Source of the DNA: Terriglobales bacterium
Lineage (GTDB): Bacteria; Acidobacteriota; Terriglobia; Terriglobales; Acidobacteriaceae
Reading direction: 5' to 3'
Length of the DNA stretch: 64,000 nucleotides
Assembly (NCBI GenBank): GCA_015655585.1
Contig: JAATEV010000109.1
Location: 1 to 64,000, forward strand
Shown here: piece after piece, positions 1 to 9,846 of the stretch
Layout: the number at the start of each line of letters is the position of its first letter
Numbering within the stretch: the first letter of the stretch is position 1
Notes under the pieces: model-generated
What the model was told of the DNA's origin: nothing
What the model saw: the letters and a program-made list of their open reading frames with translations, nothing else
The model's database searches: none
Made by a program: the position numbers and the translations under genes

Positions 1-1502
1 AACCCTACCGCTGCGTTGATCACCCCCGGAGTATTCGCCGCATAAACCTTCAGCGAAGTGTGATGGGTCGAGATCAAGCACCATGCGCGGCTATGCAGGA
101 AGTGCTCCGCTATCGCGACCGCCAGCGCCGCTCCCTCTTCCGGATCGGTCGCCGAGCCCAGCTCGTCGAGCAGCACCAGCGAGTCCGGAGTAGCCTCGCG
201 AGAGATGCGGTCGAGGTTGAGGACGTGTGCGGAGAAGCTGGAGAGATTGCGCTCAATGGACTGCGCGTCGCCGATATCGGCATAGATGCCGGTAAAGAGC
301 GGGAGCTTCGCTTCATCCGCGGGAACAGGAACGCCTGCCTGCGCCATCAGCGAGAGAAGCCCGAGCGTCTTGAGCGAAACAGTCTTGCCGCCGGTGTTGG
401 GGCCGCTGATGATGAGCTGCTTCGCATCTGGCGGAAGGACGATCGTCAGCGGCACCGGAGACGGAGCCTCGACTCCTTCCTCAATTCCTTCGGCCAGCGC
501 CGAGGCGCGCATTCGCAGCTCCAGCAGAGGATGACGCGCTGCGGTAAGCGAAAGCTCCGCTCCAAAAGTGGGGCGAACGCAGCGGAGGGCGTCCGCGAAG
601 CGTGCGCGTGCCGCGTGGGCCTCGACTTCGGCAAGGATGCACGAGCCCAGATGAATTGCCGTGGCCTGCTGGCTAAGCGCGCGTGTCATCGCGACCAGGA
701 TGCGATGGATCTCCGCCTGTTCTTCGTCGAGCAACCGCACCAGCTCATTGTTCTGCTCGATAGTTTCGAGCGGCTCTACAAAGACAGTTTGGCCGGAGGA
801 GCTGGAGCCGTGAATGACACCGGGAACCCGCCGCTTGAACTCCGCCTTCACCGGGATGACGAAGCGCTCGCCGCGAATGGTGATGAGGTCTTCCTGTGTG
901 CTGCCTTCGTCACGCAGCCGCATTGCGGCCCTGCGGAGGCTCTCTTCGATTGCGCGATGCTGCCTCTCCATGGCTCGGCGGATGCGGCGCAGCTCAGGAG
1001 AGGCGTCGTCGTTGAGGCTGCCGTCGGCTTCGATCTTGCCACGCAGCAGCCGCAGCAGCGGAGCGAGATCGTGATCCAGCAGAGGCGCGGAGAGCGCGAG
1101 AATACCGGGCCATTCGTAGCGGGTCACGCCGGGAGCAGGGTCGATCAGATTGCGCCACGCGGCAACACGCTCCACCACTGCCAGCAGGTCGCGGATCTCG
1201 GTCGCTTCCAGCGCGACGCCGTCGATACGGGCCTTCTCCAGCAAAGACGCGGGGTCAAAGAGGCCGTGGAACTCGAAGCTGCCGCCACGGGCGAACATCG
1301 TGCGCATCTCGGCGGTGCGCTGCTGCTGCTCCTCGATCCAGGCGAGGTCGGCGCAGGGTTCCAGCGCAAGCACCCAGGCACGGCCAAGCAGCGAGAAGGT
1401 GCGTCCGGCGATGTGGTCGCGCAGCCGCGACCATTCGAGCGATGCAGCGCTGAACTCGCGCAGGCGGGACGGAATTTCCGGTAAAAATGCTGGTGCGGTC
1501 AC
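1..1502 (-). CDS. mutS2: Endonuclease MutS2 / MutS family DNA mismatch ATPase, partial (C-terminal part off the left edge)
   Basis: Minus-strand translation gives Walker A '[13 protein letters not shown]' (~366-424) and '[23 protein letters not shown]...STHHTSLK', typical of MutS2. No stop within window so missing from ORF track; GTG start at 1502 is a guess. Confidence 0.88.
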   Translation of the reverse strand, partial: MTAPAFLPEIPSRLREFSAASLEWSRLRDHIAGRTFSLLGRAWVLALEPCADLAWIEEQQQRTAEMRTMFARGGSFEFHGLFDPASLLEKARIDGVALEATEIRDLLAVVERVAAWRNLIDPAPGVTRYEWPGILALSAPLLDHDLAPLLRLLRGKIEADGSLNDDASPELRRIRRAMERQHRAIEESLRRAAMRLRDEGSTQEDLITIRGERFVIPVKAEFKRRVPGVIHGSSSSGQTVFVEPLETIEQNNELVRLLDEEQAEIHRILVAMTRALSQQATAIHLGSCILAEVEAHAARARFADALRCVRPTFGAELSLTAARHPLLELRMRASALAEGIEEGVEAPSPVPLTIVLPPDAKQLIISGPNTGGKTVSLKTLGLLSLMAQAGVPVPADEAKLPLFTGIYADIGDAQSIERNLSSFSAHVLNLDRISREATPDSLVLLDELGSATDPEEGAALAVAIAEHFLHSRAWCLISTHHTSLKVYAANTPGVINAAVG

Positions 1503-1588
1503 TCCTCTTATCGTACCCTCGCGCAGACTCGCTTGGTTTGCCGATGCCGTTCACAGTTGTTGCTGGCCGAGGACGTAAACTGGAAGAC

Positions 1589-2578
1589 ATGAACTTTCCT
1601 GCAACGCGTCTGCGCCGTCTGCGCCGCACTGCGGCGATGCGCTCGCTCGTCCGCGAGACACATCTTCATCCCGGAGCGCTGATCTACCCGCTCTTCATCT
1701 GTCCCGGAGAAGGCGTTCGCAAAGAGATCAACTCCATGCCGGGCGTCTTCAATCTCTCCATCGACGAGGCCATCAAAGAAGCGGAACAGTGCGCGGCGCT
1801 CGGCCTTGGCGGACTCCTGCTGTTCGGTCTTCCCGCTGAAAAAGATGAGCAGGGCTCCGGCGCATGGGCGGACGACGGCATCGTCCAGCAGGCGCTGCGT
1901 GAGTTGAAGAGGAATCGTGCGCTGGACTCGTTGGTGATGATCGCCGATGTCTGCCTCTGCGAGTACACCTCGCACGGGCATTGCGGCGTGGTCGCTCGCG
2001 ACGGCGATCACTACCACATTGAGAACGATTCGAGCGCTGCGCTCATCGCAAAGACCGCGGCGTCGCTGGCCGCTGCGGGAGCGGACATTGTTGCACCCTC
2101 GGACATGATGGATGGCCGGGTCGATGCGATCCGCCAGGCTCTCGATTTCTCCGGACACGAAGAGACTCCGATCCTCAGCTATGCGTCGAAGTTCGCCTCG
2201 GCCTTCTATGGGCCATTCCGCGAGGCCGCGGACTCGGCCCCGCAATTCGGCGATCGCCGCAGCTACCAGATGGACGGGGCCAATCTGCGCGAGGCCATGC
2301 GCGAGATCGATCAGGACATCGCAGAGGGCGCGGATATGCTTCTGATGAAGCCCGCCATGCCCTATCTCGATGTGATTCGCGAGGCGCGGACGCGCTACGA
2401 TCTGCCGCTGGGGGCTTACCAGGTCTCGGGCGAATACTCGATGCTGCACGCGGCGTTTCAGCGCGGATGGCTGGAGCCGGAGCGAGCCATGATGGAGTCG
2501 CTGCTGTCGATCCGCAGGGCGGGCGCGGACTTTATCGTTACTTATTTTGCAAAAGACGCGGCGAAGCTGCTGCGCTAG
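1589..2578 (+). CDS. hemB: Delta-aminolevulinic acid dehydratase (porphobilinogen synthase)
   Basis: ORF 1487..2578; motifs [87 protein letters not shown]. Confidence 0.97.
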   Translation: MNFPATRLRRLRRTAAMRSLVRETHLHPGALIYPLFICPGEGVRKEINSMPGVFNLSIDEAIKEAEQCAALGLGGLLLFGLPAEKDEQGSGAWADDGIVQQALRELKRNRALDSLVMIADVCLCEYTSHGHCGVVARDGDHYHIENDSSAALIAKTAASLAAAGADIVAPSDMMDGRVDAIRQALDFSGHEETPILSYASKFASAFYGPFREAADSAPQFGDRRSYQMDGANLREAMREIDQDIAEGADMLLMKPAMPYLDVIREARTRYDLPLGAYQVSGEYSMLHAAFQRGWLEPERAMMESLLSIRRAGADFIVTYFAKDAAKLLR

Positions 2579-2595
2579 ATTACGACGGAGAGAAA

Positions 2596-3471
2596 ATGGC
2601 GAAGGTTGCGGTAGTCGGTGTGGGTGCGATTGGAAGTGTGCTTGCGATGTTTCTCGACAAGGCCGGGCACGATGTTGTTCTGTGTACGCGAAAGCCTTTG
2701 AGCAGTCTGAGCGTTGAGACGGCAGAGGGCACAGCTCCGGTCAAGGCAGTGAATGTCTTCGATCCTGAGACCGCTCCCGCGGTGGACTGGGTTCTGGTCG
2801 CGACCAAGGCGTATGACGCCGCCGGCGCGGCGAAATGGTTCGGCCGTCTCTGCTCGAACGGAGCGCCTGTGGCGATCTTTCAGAACGGAGTCGAGCACAT
2901 CGAGCGATTCAAGCCGTATCTTCCGGTGGAGAAGATCCTGCCCGTCGTCGTCGATTGTCCTGCGGAACGGTTGTCTCCGACCCTCACGCGCCAGCGCGGC
3001 CCCATGTACATCAAGGCCCCGGAGAGCGATCTGGGCCGTAGCATGACCGCTCTCTTCCAGGGCACATCCGCCGAGGCAATCGCCGTGCCCGACTTCACCA
3101 CGGCGATGTGGTGGAAGCTCTGCTACAACGTAGCCGGAATCGTGCCCGCTATTCTTCTGCAACCGGCGGGTGTGCTGCGTGGCGAATCCATGGGCGAGCT
3201 GGCGCGCGAGATCACACGCGAGGCGATCGCCGTCGGCCGCGCCGAGGGAGCGGTCCTGCCCGACGCCGTACTGGAAGAGGTGCTGAACCTCTATCGCAAC
3301 CTGCCGCCCGACTCCATGAACTCCATGCACGCCGACCGCGTTTACAAGCGCCCCATGGAGGTCGATGCCCGCAACGGGGTGATCGTCCGGCTGGGGCAGA
3401 AGCACGGCATCCCCACGCCCTATAACCGCATGGCGTTTCTGCTGCTGGAAGAGATGGCAAAGCACGACTGA
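2596..3471 (+). CDS. panE: 2-dehydropantoate 2-reductase (ketopantoate reductase family)
   Basis: N-terminal Rossmann MAKVAVVGVGAIGSVLAMFL; ApbA/PanE-like C-terminal 'WWKLCYNVAGI...'; 'HADRVYKRPMEVDARNG'. Confidence 0.8.
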   Translation: MAKVAVVGVGAIGSVLAMFLDKAGHDVVLCTRKPLSSLSVETAEGTAPVKAVNVFDPETAPAVDWVLVATKAYDAAGAAKWFGRLCSNGAPVAIFQNGVEHIERFKPYLPVEKILPVVVDCPAERLSPTLTRQRGPMYIKAPESDLGRSMTALFQGTSAEAIAVPDFTTAMWWKLCYNVAGIVPAILLQPAGVLRGESMGELAREITREAIAVGRAEGAVLPDAVLEEVLNLYRNLPPDSMNSMHADRVYKRPMEVDARNGVIVRLGQKHGIPTPYNRMAFLLLEEMAKHD

Positions 3472-3477
3472 ACCGGA

Positions 3478-4962
3478 GTGGTGAGCGTAGAATCGAAGTG
3501 CGGCATTTCCGACTCTAATAGTTCACATGGGGGAGCAACTCTCTTGGCAGACACAATCTTCGATGTAGTAGTCCTCGGCGGCGGCCCTGCGGGATATACC
3601 TGCGCGATCCGCGCCTCGCAATATGGCCTGAAGGCCGCGTTAATCGACGCGAACGACCGCCTGGGCGGCACGTGCCTCCTGTGGGGCTGCATCCCCACCA
3701 AGGCGCTGCTCTACTCTGCGGAGATCTGGGACCACCTGAAGCACTCTGATCGCTACGGAATCGAAGTCACCAATCCGAAGCTGAACTGGAAGAACCTGCT
3801 GGCGCGCAAGGACGACGTTATCGCCCGCCACGTCAAGGGTCTCGACTTCCTGATGAAGAAGAACAAGATCAATGCCATCAAGGGTTACGGCCGCCTCACC
3901 GGCTCGGCCAAGGACGGCATCCACAGCGTCGAGGTTAAGACTGCCGACGGCAAGACCGAGATCATCAAGGCGAAGAAGGTCGTCCTCGCCACCGGCTCCG
4001 ACGCCCGTATGCTGCCCGGCTACAAGCCCGACGACACCATCCTGACCAACTACGAGATCCTCAAGATCGAGAAGATGCCGAAGTCGCTGGTTGTCATCGG
4101 CTCCGGCGCGGTGGGCGTGGAGTTTGCCTCCATCTTCAAGAGCTTCGGCGCAGAAGTGACCGTCCTTGAGGCTCTGCCCCGGATGGTTCCCGCCGAAGAC
4201 GAGGAGATCAGCAAGGAGCTGCTCCGCCAGTTCAAGAAGCGCGAGATCGACGTCAACCTCTCGGTCAAGGACACCAAGATCGAGAAGAACAAGGACGGCG
4301 TTCTCGTCTCCTTCACCGATTCCAACGGCAAGCCCCAGACCCGGCAGGCGGAGAAGGCATTGGTCGCGGTAGGCCGCGCTCCCCGCACCTACGACCTGGG
4401 CCTCGACAAGGTAAAGATCACCCCGGATCGCGGCTTCATCCTCACCAACGAGTGGATGGAGACCACCGAGCCTGGCGTCTACGCCATCGGCGACATCGTC
4501 GCCGGACTGCCGCAGCTTGCTCATGTAGGCAGCATGGCTGGCCTGGTTGTCGCCGCGCGCATCGCGGGCAAATACGCCAAGCCCGTCAACCGCACCCGCA
4601 TCCCCGGCTGCACCTACACCGAGCCGCAGATCGCCAGCGTCGGCCTCACCGAGGCGCAGGCCAAGGAGAAGGGATACCAGGTCAAGATCGGCAAATTCCC
4701 GTTCGTCGGCAACTCCAAGGCGACGATCCTCGACGCGCATGATGGCTTCATCAAGGTCGTAGCCGATGCCAAGTACGGCGAAGTCCTCGGCGTCCACATC
4801 ATCGGCCCCTATGCCACCGAGATCATTGCCGAGGCGGTCACTGCCATCGAGCTCGAAGCGACGATCGAAGAGATGATGTTCACCATCCACGCTCACCCGA
4901 CGGTCGCCGAGGCTCTGCTCGACGCCTTCTCCAGCGTCGAAGGCAAGGCCGTCAACGTCTAA
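3478..4962 (+). CDS. lpdA: Dihydrolipoyl dehydrogenase (true start probably downstream, near TTG at ~3544)
   Basis: FDVVVLGGGPAGYTCAIRASQYGLKAALID...GGTCLLWGCIPTKALL redox-active disulfide motif; C-terminal HAHPTVAEALLDAF. Confidence 0.96.
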   Translation: MVSVESKCGISDSNSSHGGATLLADTIFDVVVLGGGPAGYTCAIRASQYGLKAALIDANDRLGGTCLLWGCIPTKALLYSAEIWDHLKHSDRYGIEVTNPKLNWKNLLARKDDVIARHVKGLDFLMKKNKINAIKGYGRLTGSAKDGIHSVEVKTADGKTEIIKAKKVVLATGSDARMLPGYKPDDTILTNYEILKIEKMPKSLVVIGSGAVGVEFASIFKSFGAEVTVLEALPRMVPAEDEEISKELLRQFKKREIDVNLSVKDTKIEKNKDGVLVSFTDSNGKPQTRQAEKALVAVGRAPRTYDLGLDKVKITPDRGFILTNEWMETTEPGVYAIGDIVAGLPQLAHVGSMAGLVVAARIAGKYAKPVNRTRIPGCTYTEPQIASVGLTEAQAKEKGYQVKIGKFPFVGNSKATILDAHDGFIKVVADAKYGEVLGVHIIGPYATEIIAEAVTAIELEATIEEMMFTIHAHPTVAEALLDAFSSVEGKAVNV

Positions 4963-5026
4963 ACGCTCCAAACGAGAGACAGGTAGCCGATAAGCAATCG
5001 GCGCCTGTCTCCCGCAACTCAGCACG

Positions 5027-5752
5027 ATGCACATCAATCTCCTCACCCTCGGCCGCATCTCCTACACCGACGGCCTCGCCATCCAGCAGCAGGTCATCGC
5101 GGCGCGCAAGCAGAACCTCATCGCCGACACGCTCCTGCTCCTCGAACATCCCCCCGTCCTCACTCTTGGCCGCAACGCCCATCGCTCCAATATCCTTGCC
5201 ACCGACGAGTTCCTCGCCCAGCGTGGTGTCGAGATCCACGAGGTCAATCGCGGCGGCGACATCACCTACCACGGCCCCGGCCAGCTCGTCGGCTACCCCA
5301 TCATCGACCTCCGCGGCGACCTCCCCGGCAAGCGCGGCCCCCATCTCGGCCCGGTGGACTACGTCCGCCTCCTCGAAGACGTCCTCATCCGCACCTGCAA
5401 CGACTTCGGCGTCATGGCCCAGCGCATCTGCAAGCTCACCGGCGTCTGGACGCTCGCCGGAGGCAGTATCCCCGAGAAAAAAGTTGCCGCCATCGGCGTC
5501 CACGTCTCCCAGGGCGTCACCTCCCACGGGTTTGCCCTCAATGTCACCACTGACCTCCGCGACTTCCAGTGGATCGTCCCCTGCGGCATCACCGACCGCC
5601 CCGTAACCAGCCTCGAACTGGAGGCCGATCCCGACCGCCAGCCCTCCATGGAGGCCGCGCTCAACGCCACCGCCCGCAATTTTGGCCGCGTCTTCGAGCG
5701 TCAAATTCTCCGCGTAGACTCCCTCGACGAGCTACTGGCCCAGCATGTTTAG
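5027..5752 (+). CDS. lipB: Lipoyl(octanoyl) transferase
   Basis: LLLEHPPVLTLGRNAHRSNIL, RGGDITYHGPGQLVGYPIIDL, KVAAIGVHVSQGVTSHGFALNV. Confidence 0.95.
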   Translation: MHINLLTLGRISYTDGLAIQQQVIAARKQNLIADTLLLLEHPPVLTLGRNAHRSNILATDEFLAQRGVEIHEVNRGGDITYHGPGQLVGYPIIDLRGDLPGKRGPHLGPVDYVRLLEDVLIRTCNDFGVMAQRICKLTGVWTLAGGSIPEKKVAAIGVHVSQGVTSHGFALNVTTDLRDFQWIVPCGITDRPVTSLELEADPDRQPSMEAALNATARNFGRVFERQILRVDSLDELLAQHV

Positions 5753-5917
5753 CTATTCCTGCCAAACTCCGTCCTGTTCGCTAACCGCACCACGGAGGCC
5801 AGCAACCGCCTAACCACCGTATAATCCCATACGAGTATGCTCGGTGGCGCACCGGGCCGGAACGAGCTGAAAACAGGCCGTTCAACCCTGCACTTTCAGG
5901 AAGAAGAAGGAATATTC

Positions 5918-7513
5918 ATGCCGACTGACGTCTTAATGCCCCAGATGGGCGAGTCCATCACCGAAGGCACCATCACCAAGTGGCTCAAGAAGCCCGGCGA
6001 CACCGTCCAGCGCGACGAGCCGCTCTTTGAGATCTCGACCGACAAGGTCGACGCCGAGATCCCCTCTCCTTCCGCCGGGGTCCTGAAAGAGATCAAGGTT
6101 GCCGAAGGAGCCACCGTTCAGGTTAACACCGTCGTCGCCGTTCTCGACGGTGCAGACTCCGCTCCGGCCGAGACAGCCGCCGCGCCCGCCGCGGACACGG
6201 TCACTCCCGCCGCCGTCGATGCTCCTGCCGCCTCCCAGGGCAACGCCCCCACCACGGGCGGCCCCGGCACCGAAGTCCTGATGCCCCAGATGGGTGAGTC
6301 CATCACCGAGGGCACCATCACCAAGTGGCTCAAGAAGGTTGGCGACTCGGTTCAGCGTGACGAGCCCATCTTTGAGATCTCGACCGACAAGGTTGACGCC
6401 GAGATTCCCTCGCCCGTCGCCGGTACGCTCTCCGAGATCAAGGTCGCCGAAGGCACCACCGTCACCATCAATACCGTTGTAGCCATCATCGGTGGAACCG
6501 CTGGCAAGGCCGCTCCGGCCCCTGCCGCCGCTCCGGCTCCGGTTGCAGCCACTCCCGCGGCTCCGGCAGCAGCGTCGGCCTCGGCTGGCGAAGGTCTCCG
6601 TTCCTCGCCGCTCGTCCGCAAGATCGCGGCAGAGAACAACGTCGATCTCTCGCAGGTTCCCGGCACCGGCGCCTCGGGCCGCATCACCAAGGCCGATATC
6701 GTCGGCCACCTCGAAGGCGGCGCAAAGCCCGCCCCTGCGGCTGCTGCTCCTGCCGCACCGGCCCCCGCGGCTGCCAAGCCGGCAACTCCTGTTGCCGCAC
6801 AGCCGCAGCCCGGCGAGCTCGTCCCCATGTCGAAGATGCGCAGCATCATCGCGCAGCGCATGGTCGAGTCCAAGCGCACCAGCCCGCACGTCCACACCGT
6901 CTTCAAGGTGGACATGACCCGCATCGTCAAGCTCCGCGAGAAGGAAAAGAACAAGTACGAGCAGCGCAACGGCGTCAAGCTCACCTACATGCCCTTCATC
7001 ACCCGCGCCGCCGTCACCGCTCTGCGCAAGCATCCCATCGTCAACAGCGCGGTGGAAGGCGACGCCATCCGTTACAACAAGAACATCAACATCGGCATCG
7101 CAGTCGCTCTCGACTGGGGTCTCATCGTCCCGGTCATCAAGCAGACCGAAGAGCGGAACTTCCTCGGCATCACCCGCGCCATCATCGATGTGGCCGAGCG
7201 TGCCCGCGGCAAGAAGCTCGCTCCCGACGAGATCTCCGGCGGCACCTTCACCCTCACCAACTCCGGCATCTTCGGCGAGCAGTTCGGCACTCCCATCATC
7301 AACCAGCCGCAGGTCGCCATCCTCGGCATCGGCGGACTCAACAAGGAAGCCGAAGTCATCACCGACAAGGACGGTAACGAGTCCATCGCTATCCGCTCCA
7401 TCCAGCGCTTCACCCTCGGCTTCGACCACCGCGTCGTCGACGGGGCGGACGCGGGCAAGTTCATGTCCGACTTCAAGGCCTATCTCGAAAACTGGTCCGA
7501 AGACATCGGCTAA
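5918..7513 (+). CDS. sucB: 2-oxoacid dehydrogenase E2 (dihydrolipoamide succinyl/acetyltransferase) with two lipoyl domains
   Basis: Two near-identical lipoyl domains (VLMPQMGESITEGTITKWLKK...EISTDKVDAEIPSP), Ala/Pro linkers, PSBD, catalytic FDHRVVDGADAGKF. Confidence 0.93.
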   Translation: MPTDVLMPQMGESITEGTITKWLKKPGDTVQRDEPLFEISTDKVDAEIPSPSAGVLKEIKVAEGATVQVNTVVAVLDGADSAPAETAAAPAADTVTPAAVDAPAASQGNAPTTGGPGTEVLMPQMGESITEGTITKWLKKVGDSVQRDEPIFEISTDKVDAEIPSPVAGTLSEIKVAEGTTVTINTVVAIIGGTAGKAAPAPAAAPAPVAATPAAPAAASASAGEGLRSSPLVRKIAAENNVDLSQVPGTGASGRITKADIVGHLEGGAKPAPAAAAPAAPAPAAAKPATPVAAQPQPGELVPMSKMRSIIAQRMVESKRTSPHVHTVFKVDMTRIVKLREKEKNKYEQRNGVKLTYMPFITRAAVTALRKHPIVNSAVEGDAIRYNKNINIGIAVALDWGLIVPVIKQTEERNFLGITRAIIDVAERARGKKLAPDEISGGTFTLTNSGIFGEQFGTPIINQPQVAILGIGGLNKEAEVITDKDGNESIAIRSIQRFTLGFDHRVVDGADAGKFMSDFKAYLENWSEDIG

Positions 7514-7526
7514 CTTCCCCCCCTTA

Positions 7527-7571
7527 CATACAAAAGCGCGGCAGAGGTTCTCTCTGCCGCGCTTTTGTATG
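7527..7571. terminator. Bidirectional intrinsic terminator between convergent E2 gene and purK
   Basis: Near-perfect hairpin CATACAAAAGCGCGGCAGAG-gttct-CTCTGCCGCGCTTTTGTATG. Confidence 0.9.
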
Positions 7572-7592
7572 CATAGAAGTTACAAATCCGCC

Positions 7593-8774
7593 TTACAGCA
7601 GCTCCTTGGCCCGAAGCGCCAGCGCCACCGCCTCTTCCGGAGTATCGCCTACCGCTGAAAGATGTCCCATCTTCCGGCCCTTCCTCGGCTTATGCTTCTC
7701 ATACAGGTGCAGCCGCACTCCCGGCACCGAGAGCGCAGCATCGAATCGCGGTTCGCGAATCGAGCCGTCTTCATTCAGCCACACCTCTCCCAGCAGGTTC
7801 ACAATCGCCGCGGGCTGCACAATATCCACGCTGCCCAGCGGCAGATCGCACACCGCGCGAACCAGTTGCTCGAACTGTCCCGTCACGCACGCCCTCACAC
7901 TCGCGTGATAGCTGTTATGCGGACGCGGAGCAAGCTCGTTCACCAGCAGCTTTCCGGCGGCGCTGCAGAACATCTCCACCGCCAGCACGCCCTCAAGCTG
8001 GAACGTATCTGCAATCTCGGCTGCAATCTCACGCGCCTCTACTTCCATGACCCGTGGCACCGGGGCCGGAATCGCGCTCCACGCCAGAATCTGGTTCTCA
8101 TGGTGGTTCCACGCCGGCGGATACACCTTCATCTTGCCGCCCGGAGTCCGCGCCACCAGCACCGAGATCTCCCGTTCCAGCTCCACCGCCTTCTCCACGA
8201 TCCCCGGCTGCTCTCCCAGGGCCTCCCACGCGCCGCGAATCTCATCTTCAAACGAGGCTCCCGGCGTAAAGCCCACCTTGCCCTGCCCCCGACCGTCATA
8301 TCCGCCGCGTGCGCCCTTGCAGAAGCACCGTCCGCCCAGCTCCTTCACGGCTTCGCGCAGCTCATCCAGCGAGCGCACCGCCCTGAACTCGCCCACCGGA
8401 AAGCCATTCTTCTTCAGCCAGTTCTTCTGCTCGATCTTGTCCTGAATCACCGCCAGCATCGCGCCGCCCGGCCTCACCGGAACATAGCTCGCCGCGGCCT
8501 CCATGCTGGCCGGTGCAATCTGTTCGATCTCCAGAGTCACCACGTCGCATCCACGAGCCAGGTTCGCCGCCTCGCGCGAATCGTCCCACCCGGCCTCAAT
8601 GCATCCATCCACTACAAACCGCGCCGGACAAGCCGGGTCCGGATCGAGCACCAGAATCCGGTACCCCATATTCCGGGCTGCCATCGCCGTCATGCGGCCC
8701 AACTGCCCGCCGCCAAAGATACCAATCGTCGCACCCGGAAGAATCGGCTGTGCCGTCGCAGAAACAGAGCTCAC
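7593..8774 (-). CDS. purK: 5-(carboxyamino)imidazole ribonucleotide synthase
   Basis: [69 protein letters not shown]. Confidence 0.97.
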   Translation of the reverse strand: MSSVSATAQPILPGATIGIFGGGQLGRMTAMAARNMGYRILVLDPDPACPARFVVDGCIEAGWDDSREAANLARGCDVVTLEIEQIAPASMEAAASYVPVRPGGAMLAVIQDKIEQKNWLKKNGFPVGEFRAVRSLDELREAVKELGGRCFCKGARGGYDGRGQGKVGFTPGASFEDEIRGAWEALGEQPGIVEKAVELEREISVLVARTPGGKMKVYPPAWNHHENQILAWSAIPAPVPRVMEVEAREIAAEIADTFQLEGVLAVEMFCSAAGKLLVNELAPRPHNSYHASVRACVTGQFEQLVRAVCDLPLGSVDIVQPAAIVNLLGEVWLNEDGSIREPRFDAALSVPGVRLHLYEKHKPRKGRKMGHLSAVGDTPEEAVALALRAKELL

Positions 8775-9289
8775 GCGCCAACCTCGCCTTCTCCCAGCAC
8801 CTGCTCCAACACCTCGTCCCGTCGCGCCGCCCGCCAGGCCACCAGCTTCGCCTGCAACTCCGCGTCGGTAGTGGCCAGTATGGAGATCGCCAGCAACCCG
8901 GCGTTCATCGCGCCTGCCGCGCCAATCGCCAGCGTCCCCACCGGAATTCCCTTCGGCATCTGCACAATACTCAACAGCGAATCCATCCCCTGCAGCGCCG
9001 TCGCCGGAATCGGCACGCCCAGCACCGGCACCACCGTCTTCGCCGCAATCATGCCCGGCAGATGCGCCGCGCCACCCGCGCCCGCAATAATCACCCGCAG
9101 CCCGCGCCCAGCAGCGGCCTCCGCATACTCAAACAAAAGATCCGGCGTCCTGTGCGCCGAAACCACCCGCGCCTCATGCGCCACACCAAACTCCGTCAGT
9201 ATCTCGACGGCTCCTCGCATCACCGCAAAATCGTTGCGGCTGCCCATCACAACTCCAACCAGCGTATTTCCTGAAGAACCAGCGTCCAT
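8771..9289 (-). CDS. purE: 5-(carboxyamino)imidazole ribonucleotide mutase
   Basis: [55 protein letters not shown]. Confidence 0.97.
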   Translation of the reverse strand: MDAGSSGNTLVGVVMGSRNDFAVMRGAVEILTEFGVAHEARVVSAHRTPDLLFEYAEAAAGRGLRVIIAGAGGAAHLPGMIAAKTVVPVLGVPIPATALQGMDSLLSIVQMPKGIPVGTLAIGAAGAMNAGLLAISILATTDAELQAKLVAWRAARRDEVLEQVLGEGEVGA

Positions 9290-9338
9290 GGCCCGATTAT
9301 ACGGTCTTCGCCACAGACGCCATGCCCTCCGCTCCCCT

Positions 9339-9596
9339 CTACTGCTTCGCCCACACGCTCGCATTCAGGCAAATCACCACGCCGTCAATAATCGCCCCCA
9401 GCCCCTCGGTGAACCTGCCCGAATCCGCAATCTGCTTCTTCGAAACCGCATCCGCAAGGTCGATCACGCCCCCCGCAACCTCCAGAGCCGCCTCCTTCTT
9501 CTTGGCGCCGCTCTCCGTGCCGAGCAAGGCCTCCGTCCCTTGGATAATTCCCGGCAGCAAGGCAACCATGCGAAAAAACATCGTCAGAAAATCCAT
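9339..9596 (-). CDS. Small hypothetical protein at distal end of phage operon
   Basis: 85 aa [29 protein letters not shown]..., same strand and tight spacing with phage genes. Confidence 0.6.
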   Translation of the reverse strand: MDFLTMFFRMVALLPGIIQGTEALLGTESGAKKKEAALEVAGGVIDLADAVSKKQIADSGRFTEGLGAIIDGVVICLNASVWAKQ

Positions 9597-9620
9597 CCCA
9601 CTCTCCTTGATCTCAGTTCG

Positions 9621-9836
9621 TTACCGCCGCAGATAATCCACCGCCAGATGAAACACCGCCAGCGCTCCGCCCATGGCGCCCGCCAGCCCCTTCAGCCGCT
9701 GAACGCTGCGCTCATGCTCCTCCACCCGCTCTTCCACCCGAGCCAGCCTTCCCGGCTGCACGTCTCCCAGCACCTGCTTCATCTGGTTCTTTAGAACGCT
9801 CAGGTCCGCCAGCACCTGTCCTTCAAACTCCGTCAT
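9621..9836 (-). CDS. Small coiled-coil protein with C-terminal hydrophobic segment (XhlA/holin-accessory-like architecture)
   Basis: 71 aa, heptad-like N-terminus (VLKNQMKQVLGDVQPGRLARVEERVEEHERSVQRL) then LAGAMGGALAVFHLAVDYLRR. Confidence 0.6.
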   Translation of the reverse strand: MTEFEGQVLADLSVLKNQMKQVLGDVQPGRLARVEERVEEHERSVQRLKGLAGAMGGALAVFHLAVDYLRR

Positions 9837-9846
9837 CGTATCCTCC

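Noticed and set aside
9289-9339. Attachment site / tRNA-integrated prophage end
   Set aside because: No tRNA or direct att repeat could be recognised at either edge of the cluster by eye.
7662-9794. 710-aa + strand ORF over purK/purE
   Set aside because: Antisense shadow of clearly identified purK and purE.
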